The notes under the pieces were generated by a model, which saw only the letters and a list, made by a program, of their open reading frames with translations, had not been told where the DNA came from and did not search any database. A stretch of 48,760 bases of DNA, from positions 1-48,760 of the forward strand of contig NZ_JQKX01000002.1 in the NCBI RefSeq assembly GCF_000746275.1. The letters are read 5' to 3'. How positions within the stretch are numbered: the first letter of the stretch is position 1; every line of letters begins with the position of its first letter. This document shows positions 41,165-48,760 of this stretch, piece after piece. The stretch comes from Thermopetrobacter sp. TC1. Its GTDB lineage: Bacteria > Pseudomonadota > Alphaproteobacteria > Rhizobiales > Aestuariivirgaceae. The translations under genes were made by a program, and so were the position numbers.

Positions 41165-41345
41165 GCATGCGTTCGTGGCCCGACCCCCCTCCCGGCGCTT
41201 CGCGCCGATCCTGCCCTATCAGGGAGAGGATGGGAACATTCATCCTTCAGGCCAGCCCTCCCTTCAACAACCAAGACAAGACAAGGCCGTGACGTAGTGG
41301 GAGAGTAATGCCAAACACCACTAATCTCATCTTGCAACAAGAAAG
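41165..41345 (+). repeat. Family F repeat, copy 1
   Basis: From the CGTTCGTGGCCCGACCCCCC stretch through CATTCATCCTTCAGGCCAGC and AAGGCCGTGACGTAGTGGG to CATCTTGCAACAAG. Matches 48254-48425 over its length with scattered changes. Confidence 0.75.
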
Positions 41346-41385
41346 GAGATCATTGTTAAAGCATTGAGTTCGCACACTTTTTTTG

Positions 41386-41610
41386 TCATGCCCGGGCTTG
41401 TCCCGGGCATCCAGGGGCGATTTAAGCATGCAGTAATGGCGGTCAAAAGCGGTTCTTCGGGGCTCAAGCTCTTACCGCCGGAAGGATATTGTATATCCTT
41501 CCGGAACCTTTCGGCGGGGTTTTCTACCCCGCCTAAGGCATGACCGGCGGGGTAACATACCCCGCCAAAATGTTCCGGAACGGGATACAATCCCGTTCCG
41601 GCATTTTTTT
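41386..41610 (+). repeat. Family B multi-hairpin repeat, copy 3
   Basis: Hairpins at about 41391-41409 (GCCCGGGCTTGTCCCGGGC), 41478-41504, 41513-41533, 41546-41566 and 41575-41601. The last is followed by seven T residues, so the element could terminate plus-strand transcription. Reference orientation for the family. Confidence 0.8.
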
Positions 41611-41662
41611 GCATACGGCTCAGATCAAGCCTGCTGGTGAGCATCACCGCCCACCAAAAACG

Positions 41663-41736
41663 CCTCATCCTTGGTCCTGGATTGCCGGGACAAGGCCCGG
41701 CAATGACGTTTTCTTGTGATTTATCAATGAGTTAAA
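41663..41736 (+). repeat. Family C repeat, copy 3 (shortened)
   Basis: CTCATCCTTGGTCCTGGATTG ... TTATCAATGAGTTAAATAAC in the same relative place after family B as at 11.4 kb. Confidence 0.6.
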
Positions 41737-41752
41737 TAACAAACCCCTAGCT

Positions 41753-41825
41753 CATGGAAAGTCTATTTTCCTCGGTCGATTTGACGACTACAGCACGCTT
41801 CCTGAATTTACTTGGACACGACTGG
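41753..41825 (+). repeat. Family E repeat, copy 2
   Basis: GGAAAGTCTATTTTCCTCGG to TTACTTGGACACGACTGGGC. Confidence 0.65.
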
Positions 41826-41911
41826 GCGAAAGCCAGTCTCGGGCCACAAACGCATGCGTCAATGGCCTGAGATACCGGCTGATCTACGGTATGACGATGC
41901 ATGTTTCGCGG
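41821..41911. repeat. Family A repeat with non-matching arms (A11)
   Basis: The left arm is GACTGGGCGAAAGCCAGTC, whereas the right arm is the alternative GGCTGATCTAC type, so the two outer arms come from different subtypes. Core GGCCACAAACGCATGCGTC. Confidence 0.65.
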
Positions 41912-41970
41912 AATGGCGCCTTCTGCTCATTTGAGCCTTAAGAGGCTGCTCACACCCGGGGAGGAAGGGA

Positions 41971-42007
41971 GCGAAAGCCCGGCACGGGCGTGTGCCGGGG
42001 CTTTCGC
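41971..42007 (-). terminator. Long GC hairpin downstream of ccoG
   Basis: GCGAAAGCCC and GGGCTTTCGC outer arms extend through CGGCAC/GTGCCG to a near-perfect stem 42 bp after the ccoG stop. There is no U-run, so terminator function is uncertain. If active it would separate ccoG from ccoHIS. Confidence 0.5.
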
Positions 42008-42048
42008 CTCTGCCCCCTTCAGCATACCGGGCGGGCCCGGTATCCGGC

Positions 42049-43575
42049 TTATTTCTTCGGCCCTTCAAAGACGGCCTTCTTGCGGGCGGATTCGGTCACC
42101 TTGCCGTCCTTGTCCAGGGCGTCGATGCGGAAGTAGAAGGTCTCGCGGCGCTCCTTGAGCTTGGCGGGATCGGCGGTGACGAACACGCGCACGGTGCGCG
42201 CCTTGTTGCCGGGCACCTCGATCTCGACACTGCGGCCCTCCGGCGCCTTGATGCCGACCACGCGCATGCGTGCGCCTTCAAGCCCTTCCATGGAGACGCG
42301 GAAGGTGCGCGGCTCCAGATCCATATTGAGCAGGCGCAAGGTGTAGCCGTTGCGGATCTCGCCGGAGGAAAGCGTCACGTAAAGCGGGTTGCGGTCGTGC
42401 ACCACGTTGATCTGCAGCCGGTCACGGAAGGTGAGGTGCAGGAACATGGCGGCGGCGATCAGCGTCCATAAGGTGAGATAGACGATGGTGCGCGGCCGGA
42501 TGAAGCTGCGCCAGGTGAAGTTCACCGCCTGACCGGTGACATGGGCGTTGTAGGTGTTGACGTTGGAATAGGAAATCAGGCCCTGCGGCTTGCCGATCTT
42601 CTCCATGACGCTGTTGCAGGCATCGATGCACAAGGCGCAGGTGATGCAGGCGAGCTGCTGTCCGTCGCGGATGTCAATGCCGGTGGGGCAGACGGCGGCG
42701 CACAGGCCGCAATCGATGCAGTCGCCATACTGGATCTCGGGGTGCTTCTTGCGGTCACGCTTGGAGCCGCGGGGTTCGCCGCGCCAGTCGTTGTAGGTAA
42801 CGATGAGGGTGTCCTCGTCCACCATGGCGCCCTGAATGCGCGGCCACGGGCACATGTAGATGCACACCTGCTCGCGCATGTGGCCGGCGAATATATAGGT
42901 GATGGCGCCCATGATGGCGACGGTGGAATAGGCCACGAAGGGCGCCTGGCCGGTGAAGAACCAGTAGGCGACATCGGGCGCGTTGCCGAAATAGAGGATG
43001 AAGGTGAAGGAGGTGGCGAAGGCGATCAGCGCCCAGATGCCGAATTTCACGGCGCGCTTGAAGATCTTCTCCGCCGTCCAGGGCGCCTTGTCCAGCTTGA
43101 TCTGGGCATTGCGGTCGCCCTCGACCAGGCGGTCCACCAGCATGAACAGGTCCGTCCACACCGTCTGCCAGCAGGCATAGCCGCACCAGGCGCGGCCGAA
43201 CATGGAGGTGGCGATGAACAGGCCGATGGCGGCGAGAATGAGCAGGCCGGCGACGTAATAGAACTCCTGCGGCCAGATCTCGATCCAGAAGAAGTAGAAG
43301 CGGCGATGGGCGAGATCGACGAGCACGGCCTGATCGGGCAGGCCGGGGCCGCGGTCCCAGCGGATCCAGGGGGTGATGAAATAGATGCCGAGGAAGATCG
43401 TGGCGAGAATCCACTTCAGGCGGCGGAACCGGCCGGTCACGGCCTTGGGGTACACCTTCTTGCGGGCGGCATAGAGCTTCTTGGGCCTGCCGCCGCCTGC
43501 CTGAGCAGAGGTGTCGCGGTTGTCATCGGAAGCCTTTCTGGCCGCCTTGTCCACGGTGTTGAGCACTTCCACCAT
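42049..43575 (-). CDS. ccoG: CcoG (FixG) ferredoxin-type cbb3 maturation protein
   Basis: 508 residues from the ATG at 43575; the in-frame extension to 43632 is not favoured. Membrane segments alternate with a ferredoxin domain containing CPWPRIQGAMVDE and the two cluster motifs CIDCGLCAAVCPTGIDIR and CITCALCIDACNS. A C-terminal Ig-like periplasmic domain follows (RNGYTLRLLNMDLEPRTFRV). FixG/CcoG is thought to reduce copper during cbb3 maturation. It lies downstream of ccoNOQP across a 719-bp spacer and upstream of the repeat island that separates it from ccoHIS. Confidence 0.93.
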   Translation of the reverse strand: MVEVLNTVDKAARKASDDNRDTSAQAGGGRPKKLYAARKKVYPKAVTGRFRRLKWILATIFLGIYFITPWIRWDRGPGLPDQAVLVDLAHRRFYFFWIEIWPQEFYYVAGLLILAAIGLFIATSMFGRAWCGYACWQTVWTDLFMLVDRLVEGDRNAQIKLDKAPWTAEKIFKRAVKFGIWALIAFATSFTFILYFGNAPDVAYWFFTGQAPFVAYSTVAIMGAITYIFAGHMREQVCIYMCPWPRIQGAMVDEDTLIVTYNDWRGEPRGSKRDRKKHPEIQYGDCIDCGLCAAVCPTGIDIRDGQQLACITCALCIDACNSVMEKIGKPQGLISYSNVNTYNAHVTGQAVNFTWRSFIRPRTIVYLTLWTLIAAAMFLHLTFRDRLQINVVHDRNPLYVTLSSGEIRNGYTLRLLNMDLEPRTFRVSMEGLEGARMRVVGIKAPEGRSVEIEVPGNKARTVRVFVTADPAKLKERRETFYFRIDALDKDGKVTESARKKAVFEGPKK

Positions 43576-44294
43576 CGTTCGACCCTGTTCACCTGTGCCG
43601 ACCGCGCATGAAGCGGTCGCTGATGCCTGCAAAACCTTTCAATCGCGCCTGATCGCCGCAGCTTGAAGTTCTTGTCAGCGTCCCTGCCCTTATCCTCGTG
43701 TAAGGCCGGTTTCGCCTTTCGGATCACCTCATCAAATCGGATCACCCAATCAAAGGCACGGCTTTTTCAACGCCTTGCTTGTTCTTGCGCATGTTCCTGC
43801 GCATGCAGCGCCCAAAGCTGTGCGCCCTTGCCAAACGGCGCCTGTTGCAAGGGCCTTCTGCCCGTTTGTCCTGTTAGTCTTCAATTTATGGAAGAGTCCG
43901 TGATCATGTCACTTAAAAGCATTTTCACGAACGGGAATTTCGCCATGTGGCGAGGCATGATCACCAGGCCCTTTCGCAACGGGTACACTTCCCGGCGGAC
44001 GCATCGCCGATCACGCAGCGCGCCATGCCTTCTTCCTTTGGCGCCATCCGGCCCTGCCCGTGCGCAAGGCCCGATGCCTGCAAAAAGCGCCGGGCAAGAC
44101 GGGCGGATGCTACCGCACAGGTTTTCTGCCCTGCCCGGGGCTTTCCCGCTGCCGGCGGCACGGCCGGAGAAGGGCGGGAATGGCGCCCTGATGAAGCGCC
44201 ATTCCCTTTCGTGTGTCTTTTCATTACGTTTTCGGGATCGGTGGGCTTCACGCCGCCAGGCAAGGGATTGGGCGGCCTGAAATCCCCCTTTCCG
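43576..44294. other. Spacer between ccoP and ccoG
   Basis: 719 bp without a supportable gene. One hairpin, GGGAATGGCG / CGCCATTCCC at 44176-44206, lies 90-120 bp after the ccoP stop; its T-run (CTTTC) is on the plus strand, so its role for the minus-strand operon is uncertain. Nothing matching families A-G was seen. Confidence 0.45.
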
Positions 44295-45206
44295 TCACGA
44301 CTTGGCGCCACCGCCACCCAGCGAGTAGACGTAGATGGTCAGCGCCTTGATGGTGGCCTCGTCCAGACGGCCCTTCCAGGCCGGCATGACGCCATGGCGC
44401 GGCTTGGTCACCTGCTCCACGACCATCTTCTTGATGGCCTTGGGATCGCCGCCGACGTCATAGAGCCAGATCTTGTCGGCCAGACGCGGGCCACCCACGT
44501 CCTTGATGCCCTCGCCCTTGTCGCCATGGCAGCCGTTGCAGCCGGCGTCCTCCATGTAGATCTTCTGGCCCTCTTCCGCCTTCTTGGCATCATGCGGCAG
44601 CCCGGCCAGCTTGAGGACGTATTCGGAGACGGCGTCGATCTGCTCAGGTGTCAACTGACCATCCGGCCCGCCAAAGGTGGGCATGTCGGACTGACGGGTC
44701 TCCTCGTTGGTATCCGGGTTGTAACGGATGCCATGGGTGATGGTGTAGTGGATGTCCTCCAGGCCGCCACCCCAGATCCAGTCGTCATCGTTCAGGTTGG
44801 GGTAGCCAAAGCCGCCCTGCGCGCCGGAGCCGTGGCACTGCACGCAGTTGAGCTTGAAGGACGTGGCGCCCATGCGGATGGCGAACTGGCGGAGATCGTC
44901 GTTCTTCCAGATCTCGTCGAGAGAGAGCTTCTCCAGCTTCGCCAGTTTCTCCGCCCGCTGCTGGCGCACGGCGGCGAGCTCCGCCTTGAGCTCGGCGCGG
45001 TTGGTGGTGTTGAGCAGCCCCTTGGTGTTGGTGCTCACCAGCGGGATGGCCGGATAGAGGATCATGTAGATGATGCCCCAGATGATGGTGCCGTAGAAGG
45101 TCCACAGCCACCAGCGCGGCAGGGGCGTATCCAGCTCCTTGATGCCGTCCCATTCGTGACCGGTCGTTTCCGTGCCGGTCACCTCGTCGCGTTCACGCTC
45201 AGCCAT
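44295..45206 (-). CDS. ccoP: CcoP, diheme cytochrome c subunit of cbb3 oxidase
   Basis: 303 residues. A short N-terminal acidic segment with HEWDGIKELDTPLPRWWLWTFY leads into one membrane span (about 32-55), then two cytochrome c domains with CVQCH (about 121-125) and CNGCH (about 223-227). Methionine ligands are likely in the MPTFGG and MPAWKG motifs. It passes electrons to CcoO and CcoN. Its start overlaps the end of ccoQ by 8 bp. Confidence 0.95.
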   Translation of the reverse strand: MAERERDEVTGTETTGHEWDGIKELDTPLPRWWLWTFYGTIIWGIIYMILYPAIPLVSTNTKGLLNTTNRAELKAELAAVRQQRAEKLAKLEKLSLDEIWKNDDLRQFAIRMGATSFKLNCVQCHGSGAQGGFGYPNLNDDDWIWGGGLEDIHYTITHGIRYNPDTNEETRQSDMPTFGGPDGQLTPEQIDAVSEYVLKLAGLPHDAKKAEEGQKIYMEDAGCNGCHGDKGEGIKDVGGPRLADKIWLYDVGGDPKAIKKMVVEQVTKPRHGVMPAWKGRLDEATIKALTIYVYSLGGGGAKS

Positions 45207-45372
45207 TGTTCCTTTCCCTGTCCTCCTCGTCCTCGAGGGGCAGGCGGGCCAGCTCCTCGTAGGTCTTCGTCGAGCCCGGGCGGAAGATGAAGATCAGCAT
45301 GCCCAGGAAGAAGAGCCCGAAAAGCACCGTGGCGATGGTGCCGGCCCAGCCTGCCACACTCTCATAGGACAT
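45199..45372 (-). CDS. ccoQ: CcoQ, small cbb3 oxidase subunit
   Basis: 57 residues: MSYESVAGWAGTIATV, a single membrane helix (LFGLFFLGMLIFIF), then RPGSTKTYEELARLPLEDEE. Matches CcoQ/FixQ in size, the RPG motif after the helix and an acidic end. It starts 10 bp after ccoO and overlaps ccoP. Confidence 0.92.
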   Translation of the reverse strand: MSYESVAGWAGTIATVLFGLFFLGMLIFIFRPGSTKTYEELARLPLEDEEDRERNNG

Positions 45373-45382
45373 CGTCCGCTCC

Positions 45383-46141
45383 TTACCTCAGGTTCTCGAC
45401 GTCGGTCTCGTCGAAGGTCTTGAAGTCGACAAGCGTGCCGAGCATCTGCAGGTAGGCGATGAGGGCGTCCATCTCCGTGATCTTCTTGGGATTGCCGTCG
45501 AAGTCACGGGCCTTCACCTCGGTGGCGCTGCCCCAGCGCTCCTTGCCGTAGCGCTTGATCAGGCCCTCGGTGTTCTCGCCCGTCGCCTGCGCGATGAGGT
45601 CCTCCTTGGCGTGCTTGATCATGTCCTCGTCATAGGGCACGCCAAGCAGGGCGTTGGTGCGCAGATGATCGGCGATGTCGTCGAACTTCAGCTCGGTCTT
45701 GGCCAGGAACGGATAGCCGGGCATGACCGACTCCGGCACCACGGAGCGCGGATCCTCCAGATGCTGGACGTGCCACTTGTCGGAGTACTTGCCGCCGACG
45801 CGGGCAAGATCCGGCCCCGTGCGCTTGGAGCCCCACTGGAAGGGGTGGTCGTACATGCTTTCGGCCGCCAGGGAATAGTGGCCGTAACGTTCCACCTCGT
45901 CACGGAAGGGGCGGATCATCTGCGAGTGGCAGAGATAGCAGCCCTCGCGGATGTAGATGTTGCGCCCGGCCAGCTCCAGCGGGGTGTAGGGCCGCATGCC
46001 CTTCACCTTCTCGATGGTGTTGTCGAGCCAGAAGAGCGGCACGATCTCCACCAGACCGCCGACCGTGACGACGAGAAAGGACAGGATGAGCAGGAGCGTG
46101 GCGCTCCGCTCGACCTTGTCATGCTTGTTGATCAGTCCCAT
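45383..46141 (-). CDS. ccoO: CcoO, monoheme cytochrome c subunit of cbb3 oxidase
   Basis: 252 residues from ATG 46141, which follows GGAGGTGAGTGACT; a GTG two codons upstream is less likely. There is an N-terminal membrane anchor (about 15-37), the heme motif [31 protein letters not shown] and a Met ligand in VMPGYPF. Standard FixO. Located 20 bp after ccoN. Confidence 0.95.
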   Translation of the reverse strand: MGLINKHDKVERSATLLLILSFLVVTVGGLVEIVPLFWLDNTIEKVKGMRPYTPLELAGRNIYIREGCYLCHSQMIRPFRDEVERYGHYSLAAESMYDHPFQWGSKRTGPDLARVGGKYSDKWHVQHLEDPRSVVPESVMPGYPFLAKTELKFDDIADHLRTNALLGVPYDEDMIKHAKEDLIAQATGENTEGLIKRYGKERWGSATEVKARDFDGNPKKITEMDALIAYLQMLGTLVDFKTFDETDVENLR

Positions 46142-46161
46142 AGTCACTCACCTCCCTCACG

Positions 46162-47763
46162 TCAGGCCTTGGCGGCTTCCAGCACCGGCTCGGACGCGCG
46201 GATGCGACCGCGGATCGTCTGCCAGAAGTTGTAGGCCATGATGATGCCGCCGGTCAGATAGAGCACACCGCCGAGGGCGCGGATGACATAGTAGGGATGC
46301 ATGGCCTCCACCGTCTCGGCGAAGGAGTAGACCAGGAAGCCCTGATCGTCATACTCGCGCCACATCAGGCCCTGCATGATGCCGGACACCCACATGGACG
46401 CCGCGTAGAGCACGATGCCGAGCGTGGCCAGCCAGAAGTGCCAGCTCACCAGCGTCTCGGAATACAGCCGCTCGCGGTTCCACAGCTTGGGCACCAGGTA
46501 GTAGAGGGAGCCCATGGTGATCATGCCCACCCAGCCAAGGGCGCCGGAGTGCACGTGACCGACCGTCCAGTCGGTGAAGTGCGACAGCGCGTTCACGGAC
46601 TTGATGGACATCATCGGACCCTCGAAGGTGGACATGCCGTAGAAGGCCACGGCAATCACCATCATGCGCAGCACCGGGTCCGTGCGCAGCTTGTCCCAGG
46701 CGCCGGAGAGCGTCATCAGGCCGTTGATCATGCCGCCCCAGGAGGGCATCCACAGGACGACCGACATGACCATGCCCAGGGTCTGCACCCAGTCCGGCAG
46801 GGCGGTGTAGTGCAGATGGTGCGGGCCGGCCCAGATGTAGGTGAAGATCAGCGCCCAGAAGTGCACGATGGACAGCCGGTAGGAGTAGACCGGCCGGTTG
46901 GCGCGCTTCGGCACGAAGTAGTACATCATGCCGAGGAAGCCGGCAGTGAGGAAGAAGCCCACCGCGTTATGACCATACCACCACTGGGTGATGGCATCCG
47001 GCGCGCCGGAGAGCAGCGAATAGCTCTTGGTTCCGAACCAGGACACCGGCACGGCAAGGTTGTTGCCGATGTGCAGCATGGCGATGGTGACGATGAAGGA
47101 AAGATAGAACCAGTTCGCCACGTAGATGTGAGAGACCTTGCGCTTGACGATGGTGCCAAAATACACCAGGAAATAGGCCACCCACACGACCGTCAACCAG
47201 AGATCGACATACCACTCCGGCTCGGCATACTCGCGCGACTGCGTCACACCCAGCACATAACCGGTGGCTGCCAGCACGATGAAGAGCTGATAGCCCCAGA
47301 AGACGAACCAGGCGAGGTTGCCGAAGGCGAGCCGCGCGCGGTTGGTGCGCTGCACCACGTAGAAGGAGGTGGCGATCAGCGCGTTGCCGCCGAAGGCGAA
47401 AATCACCGCCGAGGTGTGCACCGGGCGGAGACGGCCGAAGTTCGTCCACGGCAGATCCCAGTTCAGCCACGGGAAGGCCAGCTCAGAGGCGACATAGACG
47501 CCCATGAAGAAGCCGATCACCCCCCAGAAGACCGTGGCGATCACACCCGCCCGGACGACGGAATCCATGTATTCGCCCTCGTCCGCCGGCTTCTCCTTGA
47601 AGGCGGAGCGGGCCAGGTAAATCAGGCCCAGGACGGTGGCGATCAGGAAGATGCCAGCATGGATGGCGTAGTTGGTGTCCGCCGCGTTGGCCATCATGAT
47701 GATGGACAGGATGGCGAACAGCCCCAGCACACCCATCTGTGCCAGTCTGACTGAAACCCCCAT
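46162..47763 (-). CDS. ccoN: CcoN, catalytic subunit I of cbb3 cytochrome c oxidase
   Basis: 533 residues with 12 to 14 membrane helices. The heme-copper ligands are seen: low-spin heme His in [17 protein letters not shown], the CuB/Tyr-His region [18 protein letters not shown], the tandem His of [16 protein letters not shown] and the heme His pair in [10 protein letters not shown]. This high-affinity oxidase is used at low oxygen. First gene of ccoNOQP; the ATG follows GAGAGGGAAAG. FNR/FixK-like sites lie 246-370 bp upstream. Confidence 0.97.
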   Translation of the reverse strand: MGVSVRLAQMGVLGLFAILSIIMMANAADTNYAIHAGIFLIATVLGLIYLARSAFKEKPADEGEYMDSVVRAGVIATVFWGVIGFFMGVYVASELAFPWLNWDLPWTNFGRLRPVHTSAVIFAFGGNALIATSFYVVQRTNRARLAFGNLAWFVFWGYQLFIVLAATGYVLGVTQSREYAEPEWYVDLWLTVVWVAYFLVYFGTIVKRKVSHIYVANWFYLSFIVTIAMLHIGNNLAVPVSWFGTKSYSLLSGAPDAITQWWYGHNAVGFFLTAGFLGMMYYFVPKRANRPVYSYRLSIVHFWALIFTYIWAGPHHLHYTALPDWVQTLGMVMSVVLWMPSWGGMINGLMTLSGAWDKLRTDPVLRMMVIAVAFYGMSTFEGPMMSIKSVNALSHFTDWTVGHVHSGALGWVGMITMGSLYYLVPKLWNRERLYSETLVSWHFWLATLGIVLYAASMWVSGIMQGLMWREYDDQGFLVYSFAETVEAMHPYYVIRALGGVLYLTGGIIMAYNFWQTIRGRIRASEPVLEAAKA

Positions 47764-48008
47764 CTTTCCCTCTCTCGCGTTAGATGGTTGCCCTTAAGGT
47801 TCTGCGGCCGCCCGCCCCGTTTCCCCGAAAGGGCGGAGGCCCTTTTTGTGTCATCTTGTCTCTTCCGTTGCGGCTCCTGCATGCGCCCTTCACGCTGATG
47901 TGTCAGGCCGGCATGCCGGGGCCGCCTTTTTCCGTCCGCCGGTGGGTGCGGGGCCGCCTGCACCGCGGCCCGACCCGGGCGAACGCAGACCGGGCGGAAT
48001 CTCCGTCC

Positions 48009-48022
48009 GTGATCCAGATCAT
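48009..48022. promoter_or_regulatory. FNR/FixK-like box 1 upstream of ccoN
   Basis: GTGATCCAGATCAT, with the inner TGATCCAGATCA palindrome intact and both outer bases changed. Confidence 0.45.
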
Positions 48023-48046
48023 TCCTTTAACATAAATTTTTGGTCA

Positions 48047-48060
48047 TTGACCTGGATCAT
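48047..48060. promoter_or_regulatory. FNR/FixK-like box 2 upstream of ccoN
   Basis: TTGACCTGGATCAT fits TTGAY-N4-ATCAA with one or two mismatches. Confidence 0.45.
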
Positions 48061-48121
48061 CTTGTCCTGCGACAGTTTGCGCACCTTGTCCACATTTTTC
48101 GGCGCGTCTGCCCCCGCCAGA

Positions 48122-48135
48122 TTGATCCAGATCAG
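48122..48135. promoter_or_regulatory. FNR/FixK-like box 3 upstream of ccoN
   Basis: TTGATCCAGATCAG, one mismatch to the FNR consensus. It repeats the core of the exact box at the feo promoter (18230). Confidence 0.55.
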
Positions 48136-48253
48136 CTCCGAAGCAGCTTTCGGCTCCGGTCCCTGCGTTCGATCATGAGCCAGACTTTCCGCAAATGCCG
48201 GGCTGTTTCCCGTAAAGGTCCGGGCCGTTCAGGCGTTGCCAGGCAACTTGGCT

Positions 48254-48425
48254 TATGCGCCTGTGGCCCGCCCCCTCCCGGCCCCTGCGGGGCCGACCTC
48301 CCCCTGTCAGGGGGGCATTCATCCTTCAGGCCAGCCCTCTTTAGATAACCAATACAAGATAAGGCCATGACGCAGTGGGGTAGCAAGAACAAATACAACC
48401 AACTTCACCTTGCAATAAGGACGCA
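48254..48425 (+). repeat. Family F repeat, copy 2
   Basis: GCGCCTGTGGCCCGCCCC ... CATTCATCCTTCAGGCCAGC ... AAGGCCATGACGCAGTGGGG ... CACCTTGCAATAAGG. Confidence 0.75.
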
Positions 48426-48470
48426 CTACACGACACCTGCTTCGTCATACCGGCGAAAGCCCACTGGTGT
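48421..48470. repeat. Family A repeat, left half (A12), interrupted by IS
   Basis: CGCACTACACGACAC and CATACCGGCGAAAGCCC, then IS sequence. Mirror image of the situation at 291-333. Confidence 0.7.
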
Positions 48471-48760
48471 CCAAGGAAAGTTCAGCATGGGAGGAGCTCC
48501 TCGAAAAGGGGCAGGGAAGTGGTGGGGTGGGGTGTGGCGCGTGGCGGTTTTGGCGGCGGGGGAAAAAAGGGTGCGGCCACGAGCACGCGGATGTCCTTGA
48601 GCCTCATTGCACCACTTGCGGTATCTGCTTTCGTGACCAGGCGGTGATATTCACGCAGCAGAAGCCAGGCGATCACCGCCACCCACAGTTGTACAAGAAT
48701 GGCGTTGCGGCTTTCGCCCATGAAACGCTTGACCTTCAGATTTTGCTTCAACCACTTGAA
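48465..48760 (-). mobile_element. Insertion sequence end, IS4-like (partial, right window edge)
   Basis: Inverted copy of 1-290, again butting onto a family A repeat. Continues past the window. Confidence 0.6.
48482..48760 (-). CDS. IS4-like transposase, C-terminal fragment (cut by window edge)
   Basis: 93 residues, open at the window edge, reading FKWLKQNLKVKRFMG and then the hydrophobic tail helix. It is nearly identical to 1-273 on the other strand; differences cluster in a Pro-rich stretch near the C-terminus (PFFPPPPKPP against TLFHPPPKPP). Only the end of the transposase is visible, so activity cannot be judged. Confidence 0.75.
   Translation of the reverse strand, partial: FKWLKQNLKVKRFMGESRNAILVQLWVAVIAWLLLREYHRLVTKADTASGAMRLKDIRVLVAAPFFPPPPKPPRATPHPTTSLPLFEELLPC

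Larger units (their letters stand above)
40932..42048. other. Repeat island splitting the ccoGHIS cluster
   Basis: 1117 bp without a gene, holding family F, B, C, E and A elements in that order plus a hairpin at 41971. In related alphaproteobacteria ccoG and ccoH are usually adjacent, so this looks like insertion of repeat DNA into the operon. Confidence 0.7.

Noticed and set aside
43663-44280. 205-codon plus-strand frame between ccoG and ccoP
   Set aside because: Low-complexity Cys/Arg/Ser product, no ribosome-binding site; probably spacer DNA.
46297-47754. 485-codon plus-strand open frame opposite ccoN
   Set aside because: Antisense shadow of ccoN, full of His/Gly/Asp, no start signal.

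Overview
The window looks like part of a high-GC alphaproteobacterial chromosome from a sulfur-oxidising, microaerobic chemotroph. The evidence is an adenylylsulfate (APS) reductase pair aprBA, a persulfide-type ArsR regulator next to a YeeE/YedE sulfur transporter, DsrE-like and TusA sulfur carriers, a complete ccoNOQP (fixNOQP) cbb3 oxidase operon with ccoG, ccoH, ccoI and ccoS, and FNR/FixK-type boxes. The alphaproteobacterial assignment is inferred from gene content and cco gene order; there is no rRNA or tRNA in the window to confirm it. Both window ends lie inside inverted copies of the same IS4-like transposase gene.

Layout. 1-3.5 kb: IS remnant, a BigR/SqrR-like regulator (minus strand), then yeeE-like, dsrE2-like and tusA genes (plus strand). 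3.9-10.2 kb: an envelope block with two tandem OmpP1/FadL barrels, a small exported CxxCH protein, an exported Met-rich protein built of 25-residue repeats, and an exported DUF302-like protein. 10.25-13.3 kb: about 3 kb without genes, packed with interspersed palindromic repeats. 13.3-17.8 kb: an RND pump and its membrane fusion protein (minus). 18.5-21.7 kb: feoA, feoB (split by a one-base frameshift) and feoC (plus), behind an FNR box flanked by two Fur-like palindromes. 21.7-25.2 kb: an exported rhodanese and two LysM proteins (minus). 25.8-26.4 kb: a second Met-rich 25-residue-repeat protein (minus). 27-31.4 kb: small hypothetical proteins, a CpdA-like phosphoesterase, a 254-bp MITE-like element, an AT-richer TPR protein and a MazG-like pyrophosphohydrolase. 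31.8-34.4 kb: aprB-aprA (plus). 34.4-36 kb: repeat island. 36-38 kb: a YkgJ-type Cys-cluster protein and a double-SH3b exported protein. 38-47.8 kb: ccoS, ccoI, ccoH, a 1.1-kb repeat island, ccoG, then ccoP, ccoQ, ccoO, ccoN (all minus).

How the genes fit together. Reduced sulfur would enter through YeeE and be passed as persulfide by DsrE2/TusA. Sulfite would be oxidised by reverse-acting AprBA, with electrons reaching the cbb3 oxidase at low oxygen. The FadL-type barrels, Met-rich repeat proteins, DUF302 protein and exported rhodanese may form an envelope module for handling a sulfur or hydrophobic substrate; this is inference from proximity only.

The most unusual content is (1) the pair of secreted Met-rich proteins with an exact 25-residue period, (2) two paralogous LysM proteins sharing an unnamed helical domain and co-transcribed with an exported rhodanese, and (3) several families of modular hairpin repeats. 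One of these families has an inner two-hairpin cassette that is inverted in one copy.
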